Part shown: in pieces, positions 21,121-32,197 of the stretch
Position numbering within the stretch: the first letter of the stretch is position 1
How the letters are laid out: each line of letters opens with the position of its first letter
From: Gnetum montanum
Taxonomy: Eukaryota; Streptophyta; Gnetopsida; Gnetales; Gnetaceae
Reading direction: 5' to 3'
Assembly: GCA_015680685.1 (NCBI GenBank)
Contig: MNCI01024201.1
Span: 71,357 to 135,356, forward strand
Length of the DNA stretch: 64,000 nucleotides
The notes under the pieces: generated by a model
What the model saw: the letters and a program-made list of their open reading frames with translations, nothing else
Told to the model about the DNA's origin: nothing
The model's database searches: none
Translations under genes and position numbers: made by a program

Positions 21121-21750
21121 GAAAGAAAATTTGAAATTCCCACCATTTGAATAACCAACTTTCCCACTCAACCATGGCTTATTCACTTCCCACCATCATA
21201 TAATTAACAAAGTTAAATTCCATTATGTGTTTGTTTTAAATTAAATTTCCATTATGTGGTTACTCGCACTAAAGTGTAGTTAACACACATAATAAGTAAT
21301 GATTAATTGACATAATGTAAATTTAATATTTCAACTAACACTCTAATTTACTATTTAAACTAATATTCTAATATATACATATATTATTATATCATATATA
21401 CATGTCTTAATATATGTATCTGATCTACATATATTATGGTTAGATATTATATAAGTATGTATATATATTATAAATAAGTATATATATTTTAAATCTTACT
21501 TATAAAAATTTGTTACTTACTACTATGTATACTTATTTTATTATTGTCATTATCATTATATTACTATATACATGTATATATATAAACTTGTGGGTAGTTG
21601 CCCAAAGTAATGTTTTATATGTAAAATATTATACAAAAGCTGCAATTCCATCACACTTAACATGGATAGCTTATACATATCTTCTAATAATTATCTCTTA
21701 ATTTGAAACAAACCCATCCATATCACCAAAAATTTATTTTGCTTTTTCAT
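21121..21750 (-). other. AT-rich spacer between integrase and accessory ORF (T7)
   Basis: No gene. The central part (21360-21590) is runs of TA, ATAT and CATATA. The homologous spacer in T12 (57978-58560) has the same layout, including ttgcc(c/t)aaagtaatgtttta, so this is part of the element and not a separate insertion. Confidence 0.7.
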
Positions 21751-21753
21751 ATT

Positions 21754-22760
21754 TCATAATAATACAAGATTACGGATTTTAAAAGTTCTTTTCAAAGCCT
21801 TTCTAGCAAACCATATTTTAACTTGATAGGCATTATTTAATAAATTATCCTTAGCTCTATTCATTTTGGCTTCTCTTTTGATAAGCAAGGCCATAAAACT
21901 TTTATCTTTATCAATTTTCTGACTATATTTTTGCACAAAATCAGAGGCCAAGCTTATAATCTTATTTGTAACTCTTGCAGGAAAACCATAGACCAAGTTA
22001 TAAGTTGATGTTCTAATAGCCTTTCTAAATCTAATATGGTTGGTCCATAATGTAGATTGCAAATAATTGATCCATTTTCATGGATTACCTTCCATAGAAT
22101 TTTTTGATGTAGGAAATAAGCTTTTTATTTGTAGATTCAGCTAAGCCATTCCCTTGAGGATAATAAGCTGAAGAAGACAATAGAAAGATGGATTTCTCCA
22201 ATGCCCATGTTATAAATTCTTCAAATTGAAAAGTGGGTCCACTATTGACTTAGAATTTGTTCCTTTAAAAACTTAATTATATTTGATGTTGAACTTTTCC
22301 TTAGAGCTTTTGCTTTAGACCACTTAGTGAAGTAATCAGTGGCTGTGAGAACAAACTTATGTCTGGCTCTTAAAGGAGTAATTGTACCAATAAAATCCAA
22401 GTCCCATTGCTGAAGTGACCTATCCTTAATTATTGATTTTAAGGGAGCTCTAGCCTTTTTGACCTTTGGTCCATGTATTTGACATTTGTAACATCTTTGA
22501 ATCATTGAACTAATGTTTTGATACATACTAGGGTAATAAAAATCATAGTGAAGTATATGTTGCATGGTAGACTTAGGAGACTCATAAAATAAATTAGAAT
22601 GATCATGAAATTGTTCGAAAATAGGACTAATTTGATCATTATGAACACATTCCAACAAAACCCCTCTGAAGTCCTTTCTATATAAGATTCCATCTTTAGC
22701 CACAAATTTATTTTTCCTTTTTGAAAAAAGCTCTTTTCTAACTTCTAGTTAAATTATTTG
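21754..22760 (-). pseudogene. T7 integrase, broken
   Basis: The 153-codon open stretch 22703-22242 holds the zinc region (FHDHSNLFYESPKSTMQHIL, then RCYKCQIHG) and the first catalytic block WDLDFIGTI, followed by FVLTATDYFTKWSKAKAL. After a break, 22062-21754 carries the C-terminal part: LWTNHIRFRKAIRTSTYNLV, then YGFPARV and AYQVKIWFARKALKRTFK. The C-terminal third of the catalytic core is degraded. T12 has a close relative at 58570-59475. Confidence 0.82.
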
Positions 22761-22764
22761 GAAC

Positions 22765-24090
22765 TTTTCTTATGTTAAGGAATTCTAGAATTTCATCATA
22801 CCAGTTTTCTTCATGAGTCCTTAGCATGAGTACTTTATCTTCTCTAGCCATTAACTTGGCTAATCCCATTCCTTTAATGATTTTTCATATTTCCAATGAA
22901 AATTTGAAACCTTGAAGCTTTATGAGCCACTTTCCTCTTTTCAGTTCAATTTTTTTTGAGCCAAGAATTATTTGACCATAGGCTCTATTAGCATAATATG
23001 AACCAATAAGATTTCTAAGTAATATTTGAAATGTAGAAGTGTTTTAATGACTACAAATTCTTGTTTCTCTAAATTAGAATAATTTAGACCAGAGCCTATT
23101 AACTTATATCCAAAAAATCCAATTAGTTCATCTTGACCTTCATCTCTTTGTATCAAAATGATAGCAATTGAATCATTTGAAGTAAAAGCATATAACCAGA
23201 AATCTTCCTTCAATTTTGGTTTTACCAAGTAGGGGGCTTCTTGGATAGCCTTTTTAATTTCTACTAAAGCTCTTTCGGAATTTGGTGTTTTCCTTATTGA
23301 GATATCCTTTTTTAGCATATGCATCAAAGGTTTTGTAATTTCAGTGAATCTAGGGATAAATTTATTAACCAAAATTATCTTTCCAAAGAAATATCTTAGA
23401 GACCTTTTACTTGTAGGATGCTTGATATTCTGTGCTTCTTGAATTCAGGAGTTATCTGTAGCAATTCCTTCTTGACAGATTACATGGCCTAGCAAACTTT
23501 CAAAATTAACCCCAAAGATACAATTTTTTTGGATTTAATGAAATACCATACTCACGACATCTATCAAAAGCTCATTAGAGATGACCGATATGATCTTCCT
23601 TCCTTTTTGAGTAGATAGTAATATCATCTAAATAAACTACAACAAACTTGCCTATTAAACTTTTAAAAGCTAGTCAATTGCTCTTTGGAAGGTAGCTCTA
23701 GTGTTTGATAATTCAAATGACATTATTTTTAAAGAAAATGTCCCCCACTTGGTGATAAACGTTGTTTTATATCTATCACCCTTTTCCACCATAATTTGAT
23801 TATAGCCTAAAAAACCATCTAGGAAGAAGTATACTTGACATCCTGATACTTTGATCAATATTTCATCAATTCTAGGGAGTGGGTACTTATCTTTTTCAAA
23901 GGCTTCATTCAGATTTCTGAAATCCACACAAAGCCTAATACCACCATTCTTCTTTCTTACTAGAATAAGATTAGCAAGCCATGTCAAATATTACACTGGA
24001 TATATGATTTGGGCTTGCAATAATTTTTCAATATTGGCTTCCATGGCTAGTTTAAAGATGGATTGAATTTTCTTTACTTTTGTTTAACCA
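22765..24090 (-). pseudogene. T7 reverse transcriptase with ordinary (gypsy-type) RNase H, broken
   Basis: RT begins near 24070. 23987-23670 reads ANLILVRKKNGGIRLCVDFR, NLNEAFEKDKYPLPRID, VYFFLDGFLGYNQIMVEKGD and [17 protein letters not shown]. Further on, the active-site motif is [13 protein letters not shown] (about 23640-23600), with both aspartates present. After stops, 23372-22968 gives the RT connection and degenerate RNase H-like domain: FTSNDSIAIILIQRDEGQDE, LIGFFGYKLIGSGLNYSNLE, KQEFVVIK. The tail to 22770 contains GLAKLMARED. The pattern is typical of Tat-lineage gypsy elements. Stops make it non-functional. Confidence 0.85.
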
Positions 24091-24307
24091 TCTTACAACC
24101 TTCTATTAAAGGAATTTTATGTATGAACACATTTGGTCTAAAAGCTTTAATATCATCATAAGACCATGTGAAATTCTCTAGATTATTCTTTAACAGTAAT
24201 AACAAATTTTACCTCAAAACTAGATTATCTTCCTTTGTGATGTTTAACATATGTGATATCTTAGTTGACCCGAAATTTACTGTTTCATAAGCTTGATCTT
24301 TAGAATT

Positions 24308-24957
24308 CTATATATCCTTTCTTGTGAACTGATTTTTACTAAACTCATGTTCATAACTAATCACATCTTTGGGAATAATATTATACTTAGAACTTGATGT
24401 TGTTTCAAGAGTGATTTGACTTTCGAATTCTTGCTTATTCTTCATAAACCTAAGTACTTGACCATCTTCTTCAAATACTTGTAAATGTCTTATATTATTT
24501 GGTACTGATGGGTGATGTTCATTTTCAATGGTTACCCCCTCATAATTTTCTATCCTTTTCACACCTAATGAGGAAGCTGCTTTTGCTAAAACATCTACTA
24601 TGTAATTGTCTTTCCTACCTATATATTCTATTTGATAGTGATGAAAGTAATCCAACATTTTGCAGACAAGCTATTTATAAGGTTGTAAGAATGAGCTTTT
24701 GACTACAAAATTTCCCTTGACTTGTTCACAAATTAATCTTGAATCTCCTTTAATGGTGATTACCTTGATTTCCATTTTGAATGTTGTTCTAATTCCAATA
24801 CTTAAAACTTCATATTTAGCCTTGTTATTCATGTAAGGAAAAGATAAATGAATTACCTTAAATATTTTTGGGAATCATCTTTTACTAAAAATATTCCAAC
24901 TTCTACACCTTTTAAGTGACAAGACCCATCAAAATATAATTTCCATTCGCTATCATC
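24308..24957 (-). pseudogene. T7 archaeal-type RNase H, upstream of RT, broken
   Basis: The minus strand from 24957 reads DDSEWKLYFDGSC and KGVEVGIFLV. A second frame gives YMNNKAKYEVLSIGIRTTF, then ITIKGDSRLICEQVKGNFVV and, after TAG, MLDYFHHYQIEYIGRKDNY, IVDVLAKAASS. These are the four catalytic blocks of the archaeal-type RNase H (D in FDGS, E in AKYEVL, D in GDSRL, D in VDVLAKAAS), all with acidic residues present. This domain is known in Tat elements, where as I recall it is usually described between RT-RNase H and integrase. Here it lies between protease and RT. One frame shift and several stops are present. Confidence 0.82.
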
Positions 24958-25089
24958 TTAAGATTCCTCTCTTTCCAAGTTCTAAACTTTTTGAAGTGTG
25001 AAAATTTTGGATTCAAAAGCTCTTGTTTTAATAACTTTATTTTTCCCATTTGAAGTAACGTTTCCATTCATCAAAGGTTCACTGTATAT

Positions 25090-25500
25090 GAATATCTAAG
25101 TTGGTTTCCCTTTCCAAGGTAGCCACACATGTGAATAATCTATTGATATGTATCGTGAGAAATTCTTACTCCAACTTCTACTCAACAAAAGACTATGTGA
25201 ATTTTTTACATGAGGTTCAAATGCAATTTCTAATAGAACATTTGGTAGCTAATCCATAATTTTCACTCTACTTTTATCCACTTGAACAATCTTCTTATTG
25301 GATTGTTCAAGAATCAAACCAAGTTTTCTATAGATAGACAACAACCTGATAGTAGATGTAGCTTCAGAATCAACCAAACAATTGTGAAGATATTTATCTT
25401 TTAATTTTATTATCAAAAGAAAAAGAGGAGCTTCTTTATCAAGAGTACAATCATAGCTAGTTTTTGTTATCTTATCAACATTAGACACATAGCTTAATTC
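25090..25500 (-). pseudogene. T7 aspartic protease, broken
   Basis: 25488-25249 reads APLFLLIIKLKDKYLHNCLV, DSEATSTIRL, then SIYRKLGLILEQSNKKIVQV. The catalytic loop DSGA of the family is DSEA here (GGA to GAA). Downstream LLLSRSWS and HVWLPWKGKPT match the flap-to-C-terminal region found in gypsy proteases with this arrangement. It lies between the gag tail and the archaeal-type RNase H. Confidence 0.75.
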
Positions 25501-25559
25501 TGAATCTCCAACTCTCCTTTTACCTTTAATGAACTCTAAATCCTTTCTTTTCTAATCTC

Positions 25560-26110
25560 CTATCTGTAATAACTAATATATGTTGATGTTGGCCTTGACA
25601 TGTTTCAAGTCCTCAACTAGATCATAATCTGTATCTTCATAAAAGCATGGTCTCTTCATCTATTTATTAATAGTGTGATTTTGAGTATTTTGCTCTGCTT
25701 GATCTTCTTTACCTTTATTTTTCTCTCTTCTACTTGGTTTAGAAACCTTGCTCTTAGTACATGAATTAATGTTTGAAGGCTTGGAAATAATTAATCTATC
25801 TTTTGATTACAATTTATATATATTTTCTTCATTGTTGTTACACTCTTTATCTGATGATATAACCTCTTCAAAACTTGATAGAGAAGAGGTATCACTAGAT
25901 CCATTCTTAGAAGATTTTCTTACATAATGAATACTAGATAGCTCATTATCTAATTCAATATCAAGGAAGTTAGACATAGTAAAATCATTTTCATTCTCAT
26001 ATTTCACTAACTTAGCATCTTGATGTCTATATTTTCTATTTTTTTTCTTTCTTGATTTTAACTTTCACCAAAGCTTTTTCTAGTTTTGCTACTTTGTTGG
26101 ATAAATCTTT
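25560..26110 (-). pseudogene. T7 gag-protease linker, Lys/Ser-rich, broken
   Basis: After the stop of the gag ORF the same region continues LMKDLSNKVAKLEKALVKVK (a short coiled coil) and a basic, Asn/Ser-rich stretch with SSDTSSLSSFEEVISSDKEC (26007-25807). No CCHC knuckle is visible, either because it decayed or because the lineage lacks one. Confidence 0.6.
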
Positions 26111-26116
26111 CATTAA

Positions 26117-26845
26117 CTATCCGTTATTAGATTCTCTGCTTTCTAACTCTTGCTTTGTCTTAATATGAGATGGCCTTAGTAATGCTTTAAGTTGAGTAAA
26201 ATCTTGCATAGGAATCATCATTTTCTCTTCTCTTTTTTGAGCTGTGATAATCTCTTCATTGTTCAAATTTAGTTTTTTTCCTAATTGTATAGCTTCACTA
26301 AAGTAGTTATTCAGTGTTAGCAAGTTTGGAGTTCTTATCAACCAGATTGAAATATTGGGATTGATAGCCTTAAGATGGATGTCTCTAAGCATTTCATCTG
26401 ATGGTTTATATTGTCTTTGAAAGAGCCCACAAATTCTTTGAAACTTAATGTTGAAATCTCTAATTGATTCTTTAACTCCTTGTGTAGCTTGTACTAATCC
26501 ATAGTATAGTTGTTGTTGATCTAATTGATTGTCAAATTGAGCCAAGAAAATACTCTTCATATCATCCCAACTTGTAACACTATTGCTTAACAAGTTTGAA
26601 TACCAAATTTGAGCCATATATTTTAAATTTTCTACAAACAATCTACAAACTTGATCTTGATGTTGAATATTTGCATGAGCTAAAGCTAAGTCAAATAAGT
26701 TGAGGTATTCTTCAACTAAGTAAGCTTTTCCAAGAATAAAAGGCTCAGGAAAATATTTGTAAACTACCTTAGGAATATCATTGTAATTTTGAAATCTTAA
26801 TGGTGTAACACTTTGCCAGGGGTTAACTAGTTGTGGATTTGCCAT
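26117..26845 (-). CDS. T7 gag (capsid) ORF, 242 codons uninterrupted
   Basis: The longest convincing ORF in the window. It starts MANPQLVNPWQSVTPLRFQN and carries a retrotransposon gag domain: EEYLNLFDLALAHANIQHQD, RLFVENLKYMAQIWYSNLLS, SWDDMKSIFLAQFDNQ, VKESIRDFNIKFQRICG and EMLRDIHLKAINPNISIWLI. This helical capsid domain assembles the particle. The TAG at the end is probably premature, since coiled-coil sequence continues in frame after it. The start is 345 nt from the primer site. The rest of the element is broken, so the ORF is likely unexpressed or non-functional, though surprisingly intact for its surroundings. Confidence 0.75.
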   Translation of the reverse strand: MANPQLVNPWQSVTPLRFQNYNDIPKVVYKYFPEPFILGKAYLVEEYLNLFDLALAHANIQHQDQVCRLFVENLKYMAQIWYSNLLSNSVTSWDDMKSIFLAQFDNQLDQQQLYYGLVQATQGVKESIRDFNIKFQRICGLFQRQYKPSDEMLRDIHLKAINPNISIWLIRTPNLLTLNNYFSEAIQLGKKLNLNNEEIITAQKREEKMMIPMQDFTQLKALLRPSHIKTKQELESRESNNG

Positions 26846-27189
26846 CTTACTAGAATTCCTTTAGATCATTTAACTCTTATATTTCTTTGACCTTCTCTTC
26901 TAGACTAATAAACCAGATAGAAGGGGTAGTCTTCTTATCCTTATGGTCTTTACTCCACTACTTCTTCCAAACTCAAGAATCTTCTTTTATTTTTCTTTTG
27001 ATGAATAATCAATCTTATAATCAGGAATTTCTTTAAAACCTTTGAAATCTTCTAAACTATCAGTTTATTCAATCATTAACTTAAAATAGTATCTAATATC
27101 TTAAGCCCTCATAGCAACAAAAAGAACTATTGGTGTGCTAGGACTATCGATTTCTTCAAATGTAATGAATTTAAGTAACAAATATTCAA
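26846..27189 (-). other. T7 leader
   Basis: Untranslated region between primer site and gag, with no conserved gene. The word aagaactattgg occurs twice (about 27124 and 27209), suggesting a small local duplication next to the primer site. Confidence 0.6.
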
Positions 27190-27206
27190 CCCTCCTTTTA
27201 GCACCA
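27190..27206 (-). other. T7 primer binding site
   Basis: The minus strand reads TGGTGCTAAAAGGAGGG, 7 nt from the LTR end. T13 has TGGGCACTAGAAGGAGGG also 7 nt from its LTR end. Both fit a TGGCGCTAGAAGGAGGG-type site that I recall from Tat elements, probably tRNA-Arg. The exact tRNA is from memory and should be checked. Confidence 0.65.
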
Positions 27207-27213
27207 AAAGAAC

Positions 27214-28208
27214 TATTGGCAACCATTTGGGATTTCCAACAATTTGGGCCTCCAATCTTATAGCTTTGGGAGTCATTGGAAGCGAAGGTATTCTTCAAAT
27301 AGGGTTTAGCTACTTGTTGGTCTTCTGGAAATACCAAGGCCTAAATACCTCTAAATAAACTCAGTGATTATGAAATGAACTAATTATGAATATGTGTTTG
27401 CTATTGCAAATGTTAAAATACTTGGGTTTGTATATGAAATTGTCATTGTTTATCATAAAAGAAATTTAGCTAACTTTGTTGAACACTATGAGTTGTTGAA
27501 AGTTCCTATTTTGTCAAATCACATAGTCTATATAGTCCCTATAGAACATTATTTGTAACAAATAAAATCTCACAAAATCATTTAAGAATAATTTTGCCAA
27601 TCTACTCCTAATTTTCCCCAAAGAGAAAATTCTATAAGAAAACTAGAAATAGAGCAAGATTCAATGGCATTTAAAAAGAGAAAAGAAATGAAAGCAGACT
27701 TGTGTGGAATCTCAAACATTTAAGAAAGATAAATTGATATGATGAAACACTTTGCAATAAAGCTATTCTAATTCAATCTATTATGAATCACTTAAACCTT
27801 CTAAGCTCAATAAGAAATTTCATAAAAGACACTCTTATTTAACTACCAAAATGCTTTGTACATGACAAAGTATAAGCTTCTATTTAGCTAGTTAATATTG
27901 ATCAAGAATTGAAAACAATAGAACTTCTAGAAAAATTTGACAATTTCAAGATTGAAATATTAAGGCAATAAACTTTAAAAATAAAGAAGTTATTTTAGTC
28001 ATCTCAAAGTATCAAAGATTTTCTAGATTTCCTAGACTCAAATAGGCAATTCATATAAGACATTACTATTAAATTGCTCAATATGCTTTTCTAATACAAC
28101 ATAAGCTCTAATATGTCAAACTTAATAAAAGTCTAATATTGCACAAAAATAGAGCTATAAAGACAACCTAGAAAAATCCAAAAATTAAATGCCAAGCATG
28201 ATACTATT
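27214..28208 (-). repeat. T7 5' LTR, first part (R/U5)
   Basis: Starts TATTGGCAACC (family TGTTGG) and aligns with 12597 onwards and 54349 onwards. Shared landmarks are ccaaggcc(t/c)aaatacctc, aaataaa(c/g)ac near the start, acctcc-aaata and gccaagcatgatacta near the end. It is cut at 28208 by T8. The match resumes at 52637 with ctatctaaacc. Confidence 0.82.
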
Positions 28209-29052
28209 TGATAAATCATGTTTTTCAATGCTCTGATGTTAGGGTGGCCATGATATTGGGTACGCGATATCGTGGCTCAAGATGCAATATCGTTCATTCG
28301 ATATCATAGGGTTACTCCTAGGTCTATAAATACAGTGCCTAGGCGCATAATTGGGAGTAAGTTTTTAGCAGTCAAGTAACAAAACTCCTGCAGTTTGTCC
28401 ATTTGAAAGTTAGAATATTTTCCAAGTGCCCGCAATAGGAGGTCTAAGTGTGAACATATCTTTATTCAAGCATTGATGTACCTGAGCATACCATTATGTT
28501 GGCAATAAAGACAAACTCTTTGATTCATTCCTTGCAGCACATGAGACTTTCTTTCTTATGCATTTACATATTGTTATTTCATGTAATTTACATTAATATT
28601 ATTTATGCAATAATTAATTTTGATCAATCAAGCAAATCATTAAATTACACAAGCACGACCCCTTCGAGCATATGTGTGACACTTGGTAGCTCAGAAACAA
28701 CTAGCATTTGACAGCCCAATAGTGTTTGCACAAAGTTAGGATGTGTTCAGGAAGTGGGAATGGTTACTTGTGTTAGGCTAGATTAGACTATAATTTACTT
28801 AGCAATTAATCGCTCTTGTTGTAGGTGAGTAATTCCATAGCAACAAAAAATAATAAAAATCTTACAACTTAGTCACACTTAACCATACAATTGCATTCCA
28901 CAAGTGGGACTAGGAAGACAACAAACAAACAATATGCACATGCTATTTAGCTCTAGTGTACTTAGTAATTATAGTTTGTGGAATTAGACTGGATTGCATG
29001 TAAACGCTTGTAATTCATATGGTTGAGCGTAGGGGTACCTTGCCACTCATCA
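28209..29052 (+). repeat. T8 5' LTR
   Basis: Opens TGATAAATCATG, has a short decayed GATATC array (about 28250-28308), the TATA box in ggtctataaataca (about 28324-28331), gcaataggaggtc, aataaag near 28505 and the end CTCATCA at 29046-29052. Length 844 bp. Confidence 0.87.
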
Positions 29053-29073
29053 TTGGCACTATTGCTAGGGATT
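29053..29073 (+). other. T8 primer binding site (tRNA-Asp type)
   Basis: TTGGCACTATTGCTAGGGAT directly follows the LTR. It is close to the complement of tRNA-Asp with C-to-T and G-to-A changes only. Confidence 0.75.
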
Positions 29074-29130
29074 GTAGTTCTTCGTGTGCTATCTAAACCC
29101 AATGAAACTTAGTAACTTTGTTGTTCGAAC

Positions 29131-29238
29131 CCTAAGAGTCAAATCCTATGAAAAAAAATATTATTATCATTAAATTAAATCTTNTCCTAAGAGTCAAATC
29201 CTATGAAAAAAAATATTATTATCATTAAATTAAATCTT
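29131..29238. other. Assembly-gap duplication around N at 29184
   Basis: A 53-nt sequence (29131-29183) is repeated exactly at 29186-29238 on the other side of the N. In an element whose other repeats have diverged by a fifth, an exact copy next to an N indicates two unmerged contig ends. Confidence 0.85.
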
Positions 29239-29264
29239 AACTGCACACTGTTAATTAACACAAA

Positions 29265-31378
29265 ATGTCTTCTTCTCATAGGAGTCCATCTCCACCTAGG
29301 GTAGTTCAAGTGCCTCAACAATACCAAGTGGTATATGCTCATCCCAATGAGTATGTACCAGACTTTACCTTCATCTTACATCAAGACTCATGTGGCGACT
29401 TGATATGGAAGGTAACATTGTTTTGCCACTTGACTGATTTGTTCCAACAATGCTCCAGCTAATGCTTGCATGACACACACTTCAACATCTCCATGGAGAA
29501 TACAAGATGTGAGATCCCAACTTAAGGGATTATCATCCCATTGAAGCACAAATATTAAGGGATTGGAAGCTAAAGCACCAGCATGAGCTTGTGAAGGGTA
29601 AGGGGTCAAATATCTTTCCACCTTTGCTTGGCCCAATTGATGAAGGTGACCACTTCTTTAGTGATTCTCCTCTCTTTGACTTTATTCAAGGAGCCCTTCA
29701 CCAGAATGTACAATCCACAATCCATAATCTAGGTTTTGGTCAAAACGAATCCAATGACAAAAATGGATCTAGAGAAGCAAGTCAAGAAAAGTAGGACAAA
29801 GGAGATCATGATCGTGATCATGGTCACAAGCATCGATGGAAGGGTGATAGGTGTCAACACGGAGCAAGTTCCCCTTCTTCTTCCCCTTCATTGTCATCGT
29901 CTTCTTCTTCATCTGGTTTAGATTGTGGCCGTAGAAGAAATAACCATGATGGAGGTGATCGACGGGACCAAAACAATAGAAGGGATCATTGGGATAGTCG
30001 TGATCAAAGATGTGGGAAATCTAGAGAGGCCCATCCTCAAGAAAGAAGGGCTAGTAGAGAACATTGTAAGCACCACCATCATGGCCTTGATAAACCTTTA
30101 CTTGCTACTTGGGGCATGTTGAATATTTCAGAGGCTATGAGGATTCCAACAAGGCATGTAAAGGATAGCAAAATAAAGAGGCTAGATATGAACAACATCC
30201 CTTGGTTTAAGGGAGGATATGATGCTGATCTGAAAAATCATCTTTAGGCCTTCTAGGATGCATGTGCTTTGCAGAATATTGAAAATGACTAGCAAAAGCT
30301 GAAATTATTTCCAAGGATACTCACAAAAGAAGCAGAAAATTGGTATCGATTCTTGGAACAAGAATCAATCAGGTAGTGGAGTACGATGTTGGAATTATTT
30401 AATGAAAAATATCAAATGTACTCCTGAGTATCCAATCTAAGAAAAAAATTCAAGGATGGAAACAAGGGAATCATGAGCCCTTGGATGCTACTATTGACCG
30501 ATACTACTCTTTGTTGCATAGGTGTCCCGACCATGGATACTCTCAACTTGATCAACTTCACTATATCATAGATGGGTTGCAGTTTGAAAGTAAGAAAACC
30601 CTTGTTGTCTATTCCCAAGGAAGATTGACAGATTTAAGCACCCATCGGATTTAGAAATTAATTAAGCAAGTAGCTAAGGAGGAGGGAGAACTGGGAAAAC
30701 ATAAAAGTGCAGAAGAATACAATAGGAACCCTTCTATTCAGAAAAAGGAGGTTTGATTTTGCAACAGTGAGGATGAATTTGCTAGAGATGAGGTGGTTAA
30801 TCAGAAAACCTTGCCATTCCATCAATTGCAATAAGAAATCATAGCTAAAATTGATTAATTATGGGACTCCATGGACAACATGTTTCAAGCTATTTTAAAA
30901 ATTGTAGAAGAGTCCAAGGAGCAAGGTGGTGAGCATGAGCATCGAAGATGTAAGGAAGCTGAATGCACCATATCTAAAGATAAAGATAAAATGGTTGTGA
31001 TTGAGATGGCTGCAAATAGTGATTTAGATGATGATGGGTGTGACCTGTACTAGTATAAACATTCTAAGGGATGTTATCCAGTTGTATCACACTTGCAAGA
31101 ATCTGGGGTGTATGCCTTACATCCACAACTTGCACAAAGGCAAATGCCCAAAAGATTCCCTTATCCACAAGGCAATCCTTAACAGTTCAACCAACCATAG
31201 CAATACTATCCAAGTGGAACTTCTCTACAACCCTATGAATTGTACCAGTAGTGGTAGCAACCACAATCGTGGGCATTGCCACCTCCAAGACAACAATACC
31301 TTTACTGACAACTAGATTCCTATGGTTACTATTTTCAGAAGCCTTCATCTCCAAGGGACTCCTTTGGTCCTGTTGCTA
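29265..31378 (+). pseudogene. T8 gag, first part, broken
   Basis: Begins MSSSHRSPSPPRVVQVPQQY with VYAHPNEYVPDFTFILHQD. An SR/H-rich charged segment follows (29891-30100), then ISEAMRIPTRHVKDSKIKRL, DMNNIPWFKGGYDADLKNHL in the capsid region, and a tail with a degraded knuckle (CDLY*YKHSKGCYP). Gag packages the RNA. Stops occur at several glutamine or tryptophan codons of relatives. The reading is interrupted at 31378 by T9 and resumes at 38137. Confidence 0.82.
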
Positions 31379-31383
31379 CTTAC

Positions 31384-32185
31384 TGATGAGTGGCAAGGTA
31401 CCCCTACACTCAACCATATGAATACGAGCATGCATGTGCAATCTGGTCGAACTCCAAGGACTAAGTGCTTACGTGCCCTAATGGAACACTTAAGGTTAAT
31501 CAATCGTTGCCCTCCCAAACTTACTTATATTGTTACGGTTGTATGGTTAAGTAAGTTTGAGGTATGTGATTTTTATAACTTTTGTCTTTTTAACGCCTAT
31601 GCTGGTAGGGAAGGGTGAAGAGACTATGTGACTAACTATTCACTAACTAAATTCTAATCATCCTAGCACCAGTATCTGTTTCCACTTGCCACACACACCC
31701 TGAACCAGTGCAACGCTACTGGGATTACCAAACGCTACTCGTTACTGGGTTACCAAGCATTACACACGTGCTCGAAGCAATCGTACTGAATGCACTTAAC
31801 TAGGAGAGTCAAGGGTTGAAAGAGATTAATTATCTAGGAAAGAATTTAAATATTTAACAATAATTAAATCCTATTTAGCTTAGTCCATATGCTACAAGGT
31901 TTATCAAAAAGTTCATCTTTATTTCTATACACAAATGTGTGCTTTGGTACAATTTGCTGAAATAAAGATCTGTTCACTTTGAGACTCCTACTGCGGGCAC
32001 ATGGAAATTATTCTAACTTTGGAACGGTAAAACTGCTATAGTTTGGCTAAGGGTCTAGATCTAGATGGTTGAAAAAGGTAAAATTGCCTCTTATTTATAG
32101 AACTGGTGATGGGTTGTGATATCGTGTACGTGATATTGCAGGGGCCGACACGATATCACGACTGATGCGATATCGCAGCTCATAA
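31384..32185 (-). repeat. T9 3' LTR (P1)
   Basis: Inner end TGATGAG (31384) and outer end CTCATAA (32179-32185, one change from CTCATCA). GATATC array about 32117-32178 and TATA-like CTATAAATAAG upstream of it in LTR orientation. Length 802 bp. Confidence 0.88.
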
Positions 32186-32197
32186 TACCCCCATGAC
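32186..32197 (-). other. T9 polypurine tract
   Basis: The minus strand reads GTCATGGGGGTA directly before the LTR, identical in its last ten bases to the tracts of T8 and T10. It primes plus-strand DNA synthesis. Confidence 0.85.

Noticed and set aside
21360-21590. TA-rich tract as a MITE or matrix attachment region
   Set aside because: T12 carries the homologous tract at the same place, so it is part of the family T 3' region. No inverted ends are seen.
29131-29238. Exact 53-bp tandem duplication as a biological repeat
   Set aside because: It is centred on an N and is absent from relatives. An assembly artefact is far more likely.
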